In this document: in pieces, positions 44,263 through 54,429 of the stretch | Numbering within the stretch: the first letter of the stretch is position 1 | Layout of the letters: the number at the start of each line of letters is the position of its first letter | Assembly: GCA_964016885.1 (NCBI GenBank) | Contig: OZ024748.1 | Location: 29,043,848 to 29,107,847 of the forward strand | Reading direction: 5' to 3' | From: Eledone cirrhosa | Lineage: Eukaryota; Mollusca; Cephalopoda; Octopoda; Eledonidae | Length of the DNA stretch: 64,000 bases | Program-made: the position numbers and the translations under genes | The notes under the pieces: model-generated | The model's input: the letters and a program-made list of their open reading frames with translations, nothing else | Told to the model about the DNA's origin: nothing | Database searches by the model: none

Positions 44263-44638
44263 TTGGTGGACCTGACCAAAGACCTCAATGGAGTTCTGGC
44301 AGCATGGGTAGGAAAGTGGACAGCTGGTCTCACATGCATGGAGACATGGACAACAGTGGCATGAACCAATCAAATGACCAGTGGCATGAGAACAACATAA
44401 ACCCAACAGGTCTTGATGCCAGTGGGGCATTTGTTGACCATGGTAATAGAACTGGTAATAGTGGAGGGATTGTGCAAAACGTGGGACCTGGTAACATGTA
44501 TGGCAACCCTCAGTCATAGGGTGGGCTTACAATGGTTTCACATGCTGGTGGAAATGGTGATGGTGGTGGTGGTAATAACATGAGTGGACGTATACAGGAA
44601 CCTCAATTTGATGCTTATAAATTTATGGGACAAATGTG
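44263..44638 (+). pseudogene. SAFB-like copy 2, last exon with premature TAG
   Basis: Same exon as 1040-1410 with scattered substitutions. The CAG after NPQS in copy 1 is TAG here (44517-44519). The frame stays open after it, to EPQFDAYKFMGQM and TGA at 44636-44638. A single C-to-T change explains it. Together with the TGA at 41920 this marks loss of constraint on the copy 2 C-terminus. Confidence 0.85.
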
Positions 44639-45690
44639 AAAATTAAACAGAGGGGAAGCAGATGGAATCTGAGGCATAGTTTATAAAACTCTACCCTACA
44701 GCTATATATCACCTACATCCTCCATTTATGAGTTAATGCTTGGTTTCAGAATATCCAATCATTTTTCTGACCTTCCATATGTTAACACACACAAACACAC
44801 AACTTTCTCTCTATCTTCACATTCTCCATTTCCCAATTATACTGTCTTAATATATTTTATGTGTTGCTATAGTTTATTTCTATAACCTCATCCAACACAC
44901 ACACATCACACAGCTGAATGTATTAATGAAAGAGAAGGAGGAGGAGAAATCAGATAGATTGTATTTATGAAATAGGGGGAGAATGGAAAAAGAGCAACTA
45001 TAGAATGTAATATATGGAGAAATAAAATTTATTCACTGTAAAATACACAAATGATGTTGTTAATGTTGTTTGTTACTCCTTCTTTTTTACCTTTTACCTT
45101 TGTTTTTCTCTTTTCTGTTCTCCATTACTTGGTTGCCAAAGAAATAATAGTTTTAAAATGTTGTTAAATCAAAACTGAGTTTTGAAAATATTCTTTTACC
45201 CTCTGTAGACTCTAATTGAAACTCTAACCAATAATATGTTCCATAAATGATATTACATTTTATTGAATATCACTGCAAAAATGAAAATGAATGGAACTTT
45301 CCTGTTTGAAAGCGTTAAATCTTAGATTTTCTGAGTGTGATATAGAAGGACATGGTAGCCATTTAAAACATAATTTGCCATCTTTGTCTTCCTCATTATC
45401 AAATAAGAAACGACAGTTTGACATAAAAGGACCTTCAATGTCCATATTAATTGAATTTATCTAATAAAAACTCTCACTGAAAGCAGTAGTTGTTTAGTAA
45501 GCTTTTTATTTGTCTGTCCCTCTCATTAATAGGCAAATTAGGCAAGATCCCTAATTAAGGAGTTAGGAGTTGAGCATTTCAAATTAGCAATTTAGAGCTC
45601 AACACTGGTCATTAGTGAGCTGTGAAAACACCCATTCTAGAAAATGGTGTTTAGGGAGCAATGTAAACATGCTCTCTAGACAATGGTTTA
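44639..45690 (+). other. 3' UTR of copy 2 and spacer
   Basis: Aligns with 1411-1960 and has AATAAA at about 45021-45026. After ~45140 the spacer diverges. No gene recognised. Confidence 0.6.
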
Positions 45691-45930
45691 TGAAGGTGAT
45701 TGTCCCTGTGGTTATGATGCTGGACTCAGAAATATAAATTTGTTTGTTTGATTCCTGGACCAGATGTTGCACTGTGTTTTTGAGCACGACACTTCATTTC
45801 ATGTTGCTTTTTGAGATAGAACTGAGATCCCTATCTTTAAATCACCCAAGAATCTACGTTAGTCAACTTTGTAGGCTATTTTTGCCAAAGAAATAAAAAT
45901 GAACGGTACTGGTTGAGAATAAGGGTGTAA
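45690..45930 (+). mobile_element. SINE B-related element, decayed
   Basis: A tRNA-like head (gtggttatgatgctggactc ... gtttgattcctggaccag), then 'gagcacgacacttcatttca' and 'gttgctttttgag'. Part of its tail region aligns with ~1970-2045 after copy 1. Confidence 0.6.
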
Positions 45931-46261
45931 TGGGTTGTTTTCAGGAGAAATATATTAGAAAGAAATTCAATCATGTTAAGATGGTTATGTATGAAAGCAT
46001 GCATATCAGGGTTTTACATTAGAAACAAAAGAAATTACAATGGAAGGTATAATTTAAATAATAAACTAGAAGAGAGAAAACAATGTCTGTCAAATGAATA
46101 AAAAAGCATTTTGGGGAGTGAAGACTCTGGAGAGAGTCTCGCATTGACCAAGCTTTCAAGTTTATCAGACTGTTGGAGAGATGAGAATCTATAGGAGGGA
46201 CTGATTCTGACTATATCAACTACGAAGGAATTGATAAGTAATCCCTTTGTATAAACTTTTC

Positions 46262-46449
46262 TAGTTTTTGGCAAAAGGCCAGCAATTAATTACCCAAGTT
46301 GATTACTGGTGTTTTATTTTATCGACCCCATATGGATGAAAGGCAAAGTTAACCTCGATGGGATTTGAACTTAGACCGTAAAGGGCTCTAACTCTGTGCT
46401 GCAAAGCATGGCATCCGACCCTCTACTAATACTGCCAATTCACTGCCTT
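46262..46449 (-). mobile_element. SINE family A, minus strand
   Basis: Reverse complement of the 3575 SINE, more diverged (ttggcaaaaggccagcaatt ... ctaatactgccaattcac). Confidence 0.85.
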
Positions 46450-46540
46450 TAGCATAACGAACTCTTGATGGGGCTCGATTGCTTCAAGGTTTGCCATCTC
46501 GGATGGAAAGGTGGGCTGGGATGCTAAGATCAGTAACAGC

Positions 46541-46760
46541 CCTTTACCTATGATAAGGTAGAGCCTGCTTTCTTTATTGTTGCCACTAGATGGCACAAGT
46601 ATGAACTTACAACGACCTTCCCCTCACCTATTGGCATGGTACTCCCTAGGAGTAAGGAGTACCATACCAATGGGTGAGGGTAAGGTCGTTGTAAGTTCAT
46701 ACTTGTGCCATCTAGTGGCAACAATAAAGAAAGCAATCTCTACCTTATCATAGGTAAAGG
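46541..46760. mobile_element. ~220-bp palindromic element with two CTCF-like motifs
   Basis: Almost the whole 220 bp is one inverted repeat centred at ~46650 (cctttacctatgataaggta ... taccttatcataggtaaagg). Each arm carries ccactagatggcac (46583-46596 +; 46705-46718 -), which fits the CTCF core consensus CCASYAGRKGGCRS. It lies ~130 bp upstream of the SAP-exon ATG at 46889. One arm only is present before the copy 3 SAP exon. Origin as a MITE or as an inverted duplication of 5' flank is undecided. Confidence 0.75.
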
Positions 46761-46888
46761 GGAGTTAACTCTTATTTGTACGAAGAAGTGTATTAAACAC
46801 ATTTTAGAGCTTTTTTCTCAAAAGTGATATTATCCACCCTAGTGAGCACTTAAATCTTTCAAAATTCATACACATATATCTTAACTAT

Positions 46889-47002
46889 ATGATGGCCAAT
46901 GCTAGTGGTGAGATCTCCAACAAGTTAATAGATTTAAGAGTTGTGGATCCCTGTAGCGATCTGGAAAAACGAGGACTAGACAAGACTGGAGTGAAGGTCG
47001 TG
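46889..47002 (+). pseudogene. Truncated extra SAP exon (SAFB-like)
   Basis: Reads MMANASGEISNKLIDLRVVD then PCSDLEKRGLDKTGVKVV, matching 49603-49720 with one codon deleted and several changes. Its upstream flank also matches copy 3. The last eight or so codons and the donor are replaced by a SINE fragment from 47003. No further exons follow it before the copy 3 SAP exon. Confidence 0.85.
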
Positions 47003-47048
47003 ATTGTTTCTATTTTAGGCACAAGGCCAGCAAATACCCAGTACATTA
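47003..47048 (-). mobile_element. SINE family A fragment cutting the SAP exon
   Basis: 'attgtttctattttaggcac' then 'aaggccagcaaataccc' is the terminal part of family A in minus orientation. The rest of the SINE is absent. Confidence 0.75.
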
Positions 47049-47082
47049 CCCTCTACCCATATCTCTCTCTATATACGAGGTG

Positions 47083-47345
47083 GGTCAGAAAAGTTCCAGG
47101 ACTGGTGTCACAAAAGATTTATTTCAAACCCAAACTTCACACTAAGAGTTTCTCCTTCAAAGTCATCCCCCTGGAGTCTAATGCACTTTTCCATCCTTTT
47201 CTGCCACGCTTGCATGCACTCCTGGAAGGATTCTTCCGGGATCCTCCGCAGTTCCGTCGTCACGGCCTTTTTGATGTCATCACTGACTGTGATGTCCCAG
47301 ATGAGACATCTGCCTCTTACCCAGAGACAAAGTGTAATACCATCT
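47083..47345 (-). mobile_element. Mariner-like element, 3' terminal piece
   Basis: Starts tacgaggtgggtcagaaaag, a mariner-type terminal repeat beside TA. It then encodes on the minus strand a transposase C-terminal end with a WQKRMEKCI-like motif. Truncated on the right. Confidence 0.75.
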
Positions 47346-47526
47346 AGTCTCTTCCCATTAATTCTGGATAGACCATTTGGCTCCAGAACTGATGGGATAT
47401 TTACTCAAGCAAGGCACTGCTTAATGATCAGGTTTAGTTCAGTGGCAGGCGAAGCAAGCAGCAAGACAAACCATGGAAGCCTGTGGACTTGGGGGTGGGA
47501 CTAGCAAAGTTGAATTTGGTTGTAAA

Positions 47527-47890
47527 GTAGATGTAGTGATGGAAAGAATTGGTTTGAATTTGTTGTTGTTCATTTGAGCATGACAGAGGTTGTAGTAGTT
47601 TGTGGTGTTGGCTTCATGGGTGATTATGAAGAAGATAAAATTTGTCCTTTATCCATATAGCCTAACCCTGTCGATAGGGTTGGAGTGTTTTACTAAGCTC
47701 TACATCTCTCTACGTCTTGAGCTACTCGAAGTGATGTCCTTCTCTTCCTAGAAACGAGAGTGGAATGACTTAAAGAAAATCTTATCTCCTTTTACTTCAA
47801 GTTGGCCAGTTTCTCCAGACTACAGGTGCCCACTCAAGATAAAGAAAAATAGCAGCCAAGTATCATTTGGGGGTCAGGATGTGTGAAGAG
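47527..47890. repeat. Direct repeat, first copy (unclassified)
   Basis: Recurs at 48438-49015: 'gtagatgtagtgatggaa...' then 'ggttggagtgttttactaag' ... 'agataaagaaaaatagcagc'. No coding similarity seen. Confidence 0.75.
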
Positions 47891-47967
47891 ATTTTGCTAC
47901 ATTTGTTCCTTGCCCAGAGCAATGTGGAAGCAGCAATCAATAATAGAGGCAGTAGTGAAAATACTAG

Positions 47968-48195
47968 AATCACCATCATCACTATTTAACGTCCATTTTC
48001 CATGCTAGCATGGGTTGTACTGTTGTGAGCTAGGCCTGGTCAGGTGACCATGTTTTGCTCATACAGAACTGATTTGGGCTTAGTTTCTACAGATGGATGC
48101 CCTTCCTAACGTCAACTATATTTACACTGTGTACTTGGTGCTTTTTGTTGACACCTACATGACCACTTTACAGTAGGGACTGGGGACTTTGGTCG
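47968..48195 (-). mobile_element. LINE/SINE tail, minus strand
   Basis: (ATCACC/ATCATC)n, then 'tttaacgtccattttccatg' and 'ctagcatgggtt', then LINE 3' UTR sequence (cccttcctaacgtcaac). Confidence 0.8.
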
Positions 48196-48437
48196 GTCAG
48201 AATTAAATTTGGATCTTTAAAAGTGATCGCTGTTGCTGTTGTTGTTCGTGTTGTGTCAGTAAGTCAGGGATCACTAACTGTTGTAGGACAAAGATTTGTT
48301 GTCGTTGTTTTCCAATATTATGCAAAAGCTCTATGCAGCTGAAGAAAATGCATCTGAAGGCTGTTCGAAAAGTCAGGGTCACCAATGCAGCATATGGAAA
48401 TGTAGCACAGTTGAATGTAATGAATATGAATGTGGAG

Positions 48438-49015
48438 TAGATGTAGCGATGGAATGAATTGGTATGAGTTTGTTGTTGTTCATTTGAGTATGGCAGAGGT
48501 TGTAGTAGTTTATGCTGTTGGCTTGATGGGTGATTATGAAGAAGATAAAATTCGTCCCATCATAAAGCTGTGTGGAAAGTTGTAGTGCACCTGATCAATG
48601 TACACAATAATTTCATTATTATGAACAAATAAAACATGATCGCTACTTTAAAAATTTTTATTAAGAAAATAGCTTACATCGAAGCTATTGTTGATAAAGC
48701 AGGAAAACAACAAAGAGCCAAGTTTGTTATGTTTGTCTGGCTGGTTTGCGTGTAATAGTAGTCTAACCAAATGCATTGAACTAACCTTTATCCTGTCAAT
48801 AGGATTGGAGTGTTTTGCTAAGCACTACATCTCTCTCTACTTCTTGAGCAACTCGAGGTGATCTTCTTCTCTTCATAGAAACGTGAGTGGAAAAACTTAA
48901 AGAAAATCTGATCTCCTTTCATTCACGTTGACCAGCCTCTCCAGATTACTGGCGCCAACTTGAGATAAAGAAAAAATAGCAGCTAATTGTTATTTGAGGG
49001 TCAGTATGTGTGGAG
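48438..49015. repeat. Direct repeat, second copy, split by a CR1-like 3' end
   Basis: Matches 47527-47890. About 225 bp (48558-48783) are inserted, starting with a CR1-like tail (gttgtagtgcacctgatcaa ... tttcattatt) as at 58840-58890. Confidence 0.75.
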
Positions 49016-49335
49016 ATTTCACTTCAAGCCTACCATAGGACCATCTCAGACCCCTACAGACATTAGCTCCCATTCTGGGTGCAATGGAGATGTGGAGCTC
49101 ATCCAGACTGAGAAATTCACCAATGTTGGCCACAAGCAGGGTATCAACCCAGTCAATGGAAAGTGAGTTGAAGGTATCACTCGAACTGACAAATCCAGCT
49201 CCCTCCATTGTAGTAGAACAAATGAAATTAAAATTAAATAATTAAGTTCTATGAAATAAAATATTACGACCGCCTCCAAATCAATGGACGATGTTTTTTT
49301 TATTTATTTAAAAGAAACGCGAATAACTTAATAAT
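49016..49335. other. Spacer, unidentified
   Basis: A minus frame at 48990-49208 (DTFNSLSIDWVDTLLVANIG) is open for 72 codons but I do not recognise it. It may be a transposon relic. Confidence 0.35.
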
Positions 49336-49380
49336 TGTTTCTACTTTAGGCACAAGGCCAGCAATTATCCAGTGCAATAA
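49336..49380 (-). mobile_element. SINE family A fragment
   Basis: 'attgtttctactttaggcac' then 'aaggccagcaattatcc'. It ends beside the half palindrome, and its insertion may have removed the other arm. Confidence 0.75.
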
Positions 49381-49394
49381 TGGGGTGGAGACTA

Positions 49395-49492
49395 TTACGG
49401 AGGTGAAGGTCATGGTCGTTGTAAGTTCATACTTGTGCCATCTAGTGGCAACAATAAAGAAAGCAGGCTCTACTTTATCATAGGTAAAAGGG
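49395..49492. promoter_or_regulatory. Half-copy of the palindromic element with a CTCF-like motif
   Basis: Equals the right arm of 46541-46760. The CTCF-like core (gtgccatctagtgg, minus strand) is at 49435-49448, ~155 bp upstream of the SAP-exon ATG. A regulatory role is inferred from the motif and position only. Confidence 0.5.
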
Positions 49493-49602
49493 AGTTAACT
49501 CAGTTTGCGTGTAACTAATTTGTATTAATTACATTTTAAAAGTTTTTTCTTAACAGTGAGCACTTAAATCTTTCAAAATTTATACACATATATCTATACC
49601 AT

Positions 49603-49740
49603 ATGATGGCCAATGTTAGTGGTGAGATCTCCAGCGACAAGTTAATAGATTTAAGGGTTGTGGATCTCCGCAGCGAACTGGAAAAACGAGGACTAGAGAA
49701 GACTGGAGTGAAGGCCGTGTTGTTGGAACGACTAGGAAAG
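49603..49740 (+). CDS. SAFB-like copy 3, first coding exon with SAP domain
   Basis: 46 codons from the first of two adjacent ATGs to the 'gtagga' donor, phase 0. It reads MMANVSGEISSDKLIDLRVV then DLRSELEKRGLEKTGVKAVL and LERLGK. The region LRVVDLRSELEKRG..GVKAVLLERL is a SAP domain, the helix-extended-helix motif that binds AT-rich scaffold/matrix attachment DNA. Vertebrate SAFB and SLTM have the same motif near their N-termini (DLRVIDLRAEL-K/R-R). The short leader before SAP is shorter than in vertebrate SAFB. The acidic stretch that follows (next exons) also fits. I take the first ATG as the start; the second is one codon on. Confidence 0.85.
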
Positions 49741-50329
49741 GTAGGATATACGTATATAAATATGATAGACTTTACAATGTCCACTTGTTGTTTATATATA
49801 TAATATTATAATATATAGTGTTATCGGTTGGTGCAATTTTCATAACAGATCGAAATAAACATGATTTTCAAAGAAAATTATGATTTCGTCGTGGAAGGGT
49901 GCCATTTTAAGCACCAACCCGTTATGCATCTGTCATTTGTTTTACGAGTGTTTTATAAGTATGTAATTTTACAAAATTTCGAAATCATTTGTTGTACATC
50001 CACCACCCCCACCTGGTTATTGTCATTTATTTCACTACGTGCAGCAATTTAATGGAAAATAATAACATTTGTCTCTTGATTGTAAGATGTACCACGACAA
50101 AATACTTAGCAACTTAATATATAATGGTGAATCTACCACAATGCAAATATTTCAGCTTTGACACAACCTTACATCGTGTGACTTGCTTAAACTCCGAAAA
50201 CGGTCTATTTACCCACACCCCCATATATATATATCTATCAAATATAGAGATATAAGTAGAGGATTATATATACAAATATATCTATCTCTATATATATCCT
50301 CTGCCTATACTCCCTTAATGGAACATAAA

Positions 50330-50590
50330 CATTTAAGTTCAGTACACAGGTGTCCCATCTGCGGCAATGTACTGTTCGAAGAAGCACCCAGCAGGACACA
50401 ACAACCGGAAGCTCTAGGTACAATGTCAACCAAGTCCTAGTAACCACTTCTTTTCTGCACGTGTGATCATCCACTGGAACAACCTCAGAGTCAACATTTT
50501 AAAGTCAAGGCTCGAGAAGGAGTGGACCAATCACCCGCTCAAGTTTAACTATCGCTTCTCGAATCAGGGAGGCATCGATACCAAATGATG
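50330..50590 (+). pseudogene. LINE ORF2 extreme C-terminus
   Basis: Reads (frame broken once) SNHFFSARVIIHWNNLRVNI then LKSRLEKEWTNHPLKFNYRF. This is the F-F-S-x-R-V-I-x-x-W-N-x-L block that ends many CR1/L2- and jockey-type ORF2 proteins. Confidence 0.6.
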
Positions 50591-50819
50591 TTCGATACTC
50601 AAAAGAGGATCATCTCTACATTGGTATGTGTCTAATTACCATTACCGGGTACCAAATGACCATACTTAAGATATATACTTTAATTGATGTTCAGAGTCTA
50701 AAGTATCTATTTTCATCTGTGAGGAAGAAAGTTTACCAAACGATATTAATGAACACAGACACAAGGAAATTCATTAATATTTTGTTATTGCTGTCTCAAT
50801 TAGGTCGGAGGATTAGTTG

Positions 50820-50945
50820 AATCGTTGAGTTCAAATCCCACCGAGGCCAAATTTGTCTTTCATCCTTCTGAGATCGAAGAAATAAAGTACCAGTGAAGTA
50901 CTGGAGTCGATTTAATCGACTTTACCCTCCCATAAATTGATGTCC
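50820..50945 (+). mobile_element. Decayed SINE family A
   Basis: 'gagttcaaatcccaccgagg' (box B-like), 'tctttcatccttctgagatc', 'aataaagtaccagtgaagta'. The 5' head is missing. Confidence 0.7.
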
Positions 50946-51189
50946 CTATCTCTATATGTGCGCGTGTAAATATATATATTTGTACTCTCGTGTCTCGAAT
51001 AATGCCCATCCTCCCATTTATTTTTCTGATCCCCCACCCCCGCTTATTAAATTTTTCTAATCTGTGTCCGGTGAAATTTTATTTTAAGTGGTGGCATTCC
51101 TGCGACAACTAATTTTCTTTATACATTAAACAAGATACATGACGAAAATATTACATTAGTAGAAATCCCATACGCTATAAAATAAATAC

Positions 51190-52560
51190 GATGGGTTGGG
51201 GTCTCAATATGTAAACTTCTTCGCCCATCTATTCCTGAGAGGGTTGTGGAGGCAGAGTCCTCAAACACTCTTTCCAGATGGTCCTGTCAGAAGCAACTGA
51301 TCCAGCTGGATCCCTAAGCAAGACCAACCAAGCTTATAGATGTTATCTATGCTCTGGGTCTTCTGCCATTTGGCTTTGTCCATAAAATCTGTCCAGTGAT
51401 TCTTTCCTCAGATATACATGCCCATAGTATAGGAGCTGTGATTTTTCAATTCGGCGAAGTAGCGGCTCTACTTGGAGTGGCCCTTTGATCACCAAGCTAT
51501 GCACTCTATCAAGTAATGTTACTCTCAAGACCCTTCGGAGGAACCCCATTTTGGTCACTTGTATTCGCAATCGTATGCTTTCAGTCATTACCCAAGATTC
51601 ATGACCATAGGTAAGGGTTGGCACAAATACTGAATTGAAGATAGGGAGTTTAGCTTTTACACCTACCTCCCTTCTTCTGATTACCAAATGCTGAAGCTGA
51701 CGAATTACTGCACCAGCTCCTGCAATTCTTACACTTAATTCAGCCTTCCATCACTCGTGTACATGGCCCCGAGACACTTGAACTTCTCCACCTGCTTCAT
51801 TGGAACTTCATTCAGATGTAGTGTGCACTGCGCATGCTTCCTTGAGAGGACGAATTTCATTTCGCAGTACTGATTTTCATTTCAGCCATGCAGTATTCAG
51901 CATTGAACCTTTCAAGTGCAAGTCTGAGATCATCTGCAAATTCCAGCTGACTGATTTTACACCCACCAGTCATGATACCACTTCCAACTTGACTGTGCAT
52001 CTCGATCCTGTTCATGAAGATAATGAACAGGATAGGTGACAGTAGACACTCTTGATGGAGTCTGACTCCCACATTGAATAGTTTCGATCTTTACCTCTGT
52101 TTATCCGAACGCAACTACTTGAGCATTTATTTAGAGACATCAGAGCAGCAAGAAGCTGACTATCGATCCCTATACTCCTTCCTGCAGAACCTTCCACCAC
52201 AGGTCCCGAGGAATGCATCATATGCCTTTTCGGGATCTACAAAAAAAGAATATACCTCCTGACAATACTCCCATGATCTCTCAAAGACCTGCCGCGGTGT
52301 GAATATTTGGTTGGCTGTGCTGCATCCGGGGCGAAAATCACACTGCTCATCAGCTAGCTTGGACTCAACAATCTCCCTGCATCTCTTTGCGAGACACTTA
52401 GCATAGACTTTACCGGGGAGGCTTAACAAGGAGATCCCTCTGTAATTGGAACAATCTGTTTTGTCTCCCTTTTTGAAAATTGGAATTATTACTCCCGATT
52501 GCCATTGTTTAGGTGCCTTTCCAGAGATCCAGGCCACCCAGTACACACAAGTTAGCCAGA
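51190..52560 (-). pseudogene. RTE-like LINE RT fragment, minus strand
   Basis: From 52546 down: AWISGKAPKQWQSGVIIPIF, DCSNYRGISLLSLPGKVYAK, FVDPEKAYDAF (motif A), VRLHQECLLSPILFIIFMNR (motif B), LEFADDLRLALERFNAE (motif C, FADD). It then ends with TLTYGHESWVMTESIRLRIQ and LRKESLDRFYG. Several frame breaks. Same family as 7470-8345. Confidence 0.85.
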
Positions 52561-53153
52561 GAATACCTTCTCCATTTAGTTTTTGTAAACTAAACGACTA
52601 ATTCTGGTTCTAAAGACAATTAAAAAAAAATTAGAAAAATTACCAATTTTCCACCTGCAACCTCACTTATTCCAACCCCCCTATTATTTGGGACCTGAGA
52701 GTATGTGTGTGTTCATATTTAATGATTGGATGTGGGGGAGCTATTATTAAAAATATTGTATTAGGGAGAGCTTTGATTTGCATATAAAGTAAGCATTACC
52801 CACACATATATAATGTGGTGATCATGGTGTCGGGTAGTTAATGTTTAACTTTTATATTCACATAATTACCTCCTAAAGTATAACAATATCTGTTTCAACA
52901 CACATTTTTAGATAAGAAATTTTGCAAAAGAAATACAAAAACGATTTATTTATTTTTTCTTTTAACTCTCCCACTCTTTGCTTTACTTATATCAATCTCT
53001 CTCTCCCTCTCTCTCTCTCTTGTTCTACATTTTCTTCTGTCTCTAGTTGTTAAATTGATATACTGTCCGTAAAATAATGGTTTATCTACTACATAGTTAT
53101 GATAATGGGGATTTCACTAACTGTATTGTACTTTTCTTATCTGTTTATTACAG

Positions 53154-53214
53154 GCTCTGAAAAGTGAAGGTGGAAGTCTAGGAAGTGAAGTCAAATCAGA
53201 CGCAACTCCATCTC
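53154..53214 (+). CDS. SAFB-like copy 3, exon 2
   Basis: Same length, borders and phases as 6556-6616. It reads ALKSEGGSLGSEVKSDATPS plus one base and continues the SAP exon in phase 0. Confidence 0.8.
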
Positions 53215-54400
53215 GTAAGTTAATTTTTACTTTTAGACATTTTGATTCCTTTATTTTATTTGGTCGTTTTGGTGACACTAAAAAAAGCACCCAGTCCACA
53301 CTGAAAAGTGGTGGTGTAGGTGTCACAACAAAAAGTACCCAGCCTACACTGTGAAGTGGTTGTGTTTCTTTTTAGCATAGTTGAAATGACAAGGTCATTT
53401 TTATATAATTTACTATATTTTTATTGTGCTGGTGTGACACTAAAATATATTTAGTACTCTCTGTAAGGTGGTTGGTGATAAAGAGGTCATCCAGGTGTAG
53501 AAGCCATAACTGTAATCTATATTAGCAGGATGTACCCCCGCCCCCCTGAGCTCAGGGAGGACAGTAAATTCAGTAAAGTACTGACTTCTTGGCCTGTAAT
53601 GACTCGTGCCAGCTACTTCAAGTTAACATGGCGACAAGGAAGGTCGCTTGACCACGTCTTGACCGAACAAAATATAATATTTTCACCAAAAACTGCCCTT
53701 TAAACACATGTCAGATGGATTACAATATTCATTATCACAATTACTTTCACTGTTCCCTGACAACTAGTACCAGTTTCAAGATAGAATTATTTTAACGAAG
53801 TATATATAATTTGACTTGATTTTCGCCAACAAACCACGTGTGGACATGGACGGGGAAAAAAGGGAAAAAAAAACAAAACAAATCACTACGTCCCTTAAGG
53901 ATCGCAGTAAGTACTCCACAAAACATATAAACAACAATATACACACAGATTTATATACAGATACATACCATATGCATATACACATACGTGAAAAGAAACC
54001 ACACTATTTCGTGTGAGACACTATACCGGCCAATTTTACCAATTTACATTGGTAAAATATTTCTTAACATTGACCTCGCTTCTAACCCACATACACCTTT
54101 TAATTATATATATATATACTAGCAGCTGAAAGTTAATAATTTGGAAAAAAAAATATTATTGAAAGTTTACTATAAAGAAGCAGTATCAGGGGAAAAAAAA
54201 ACAAAAAAAAACCTTATTTCGCTGTTAATAAACAACTGCCTTCTACAGTACGTTTCATTTAACTTACGCAGCATATTTATTTGTTTACATGTAATGTAAT
54301 TCAGACTCTTCTGTACACACACAACATTTAGGAAAACGGAAACAAAATACACAAAAAAACAGACATTTTATTTCTATCGTAATCAAGTGCGCTAAACCTA
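53215..54400 (+). other. Intron 2 of copy 3: LINE 3' UTR scraps and LINE 5' flank
   Basis: 53283-53370 and 53455-53530 are LINE 3' UTR scraps (cactgtgaagtggttgtg; ctgtaaggtggttggtgata). Alignment with the copy 2 intron stops at ~53452 and resumes at ~59195, so all between is inserted. 53540-54400 is probably the 5' UTR of the LINE that follows; no motif seen. Confidence 0.55.
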
Positions 54401-54429
54401 TATTGTTTACATTCTGTGTTTTTCTACGG

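Larger units (their letters stand above)
49741..53153 (+). other. First intron of copy 3, with LINE and SINE debris
   Basis: Aligns in pieces with 2912-6555 of copy 2 (taacagatcgaaataaac; gttatgcatctgtcatttg; catagttatgataatgggga). Contains the LINE pieces at 50330 and 51190 and a decayed SINE at 50820, listed separately. 52570-53100 holds no recognised feature apart from a (TC)n stretch near 52990-53020. Confidence 0.6.

Noticed and set aside
48990..49208. 72-codon minus-strand ORF as a host gene
   Set aside because: No family motif, no partner exons, and surrounded by repeats. Kept only as an unidentified spacer feature.
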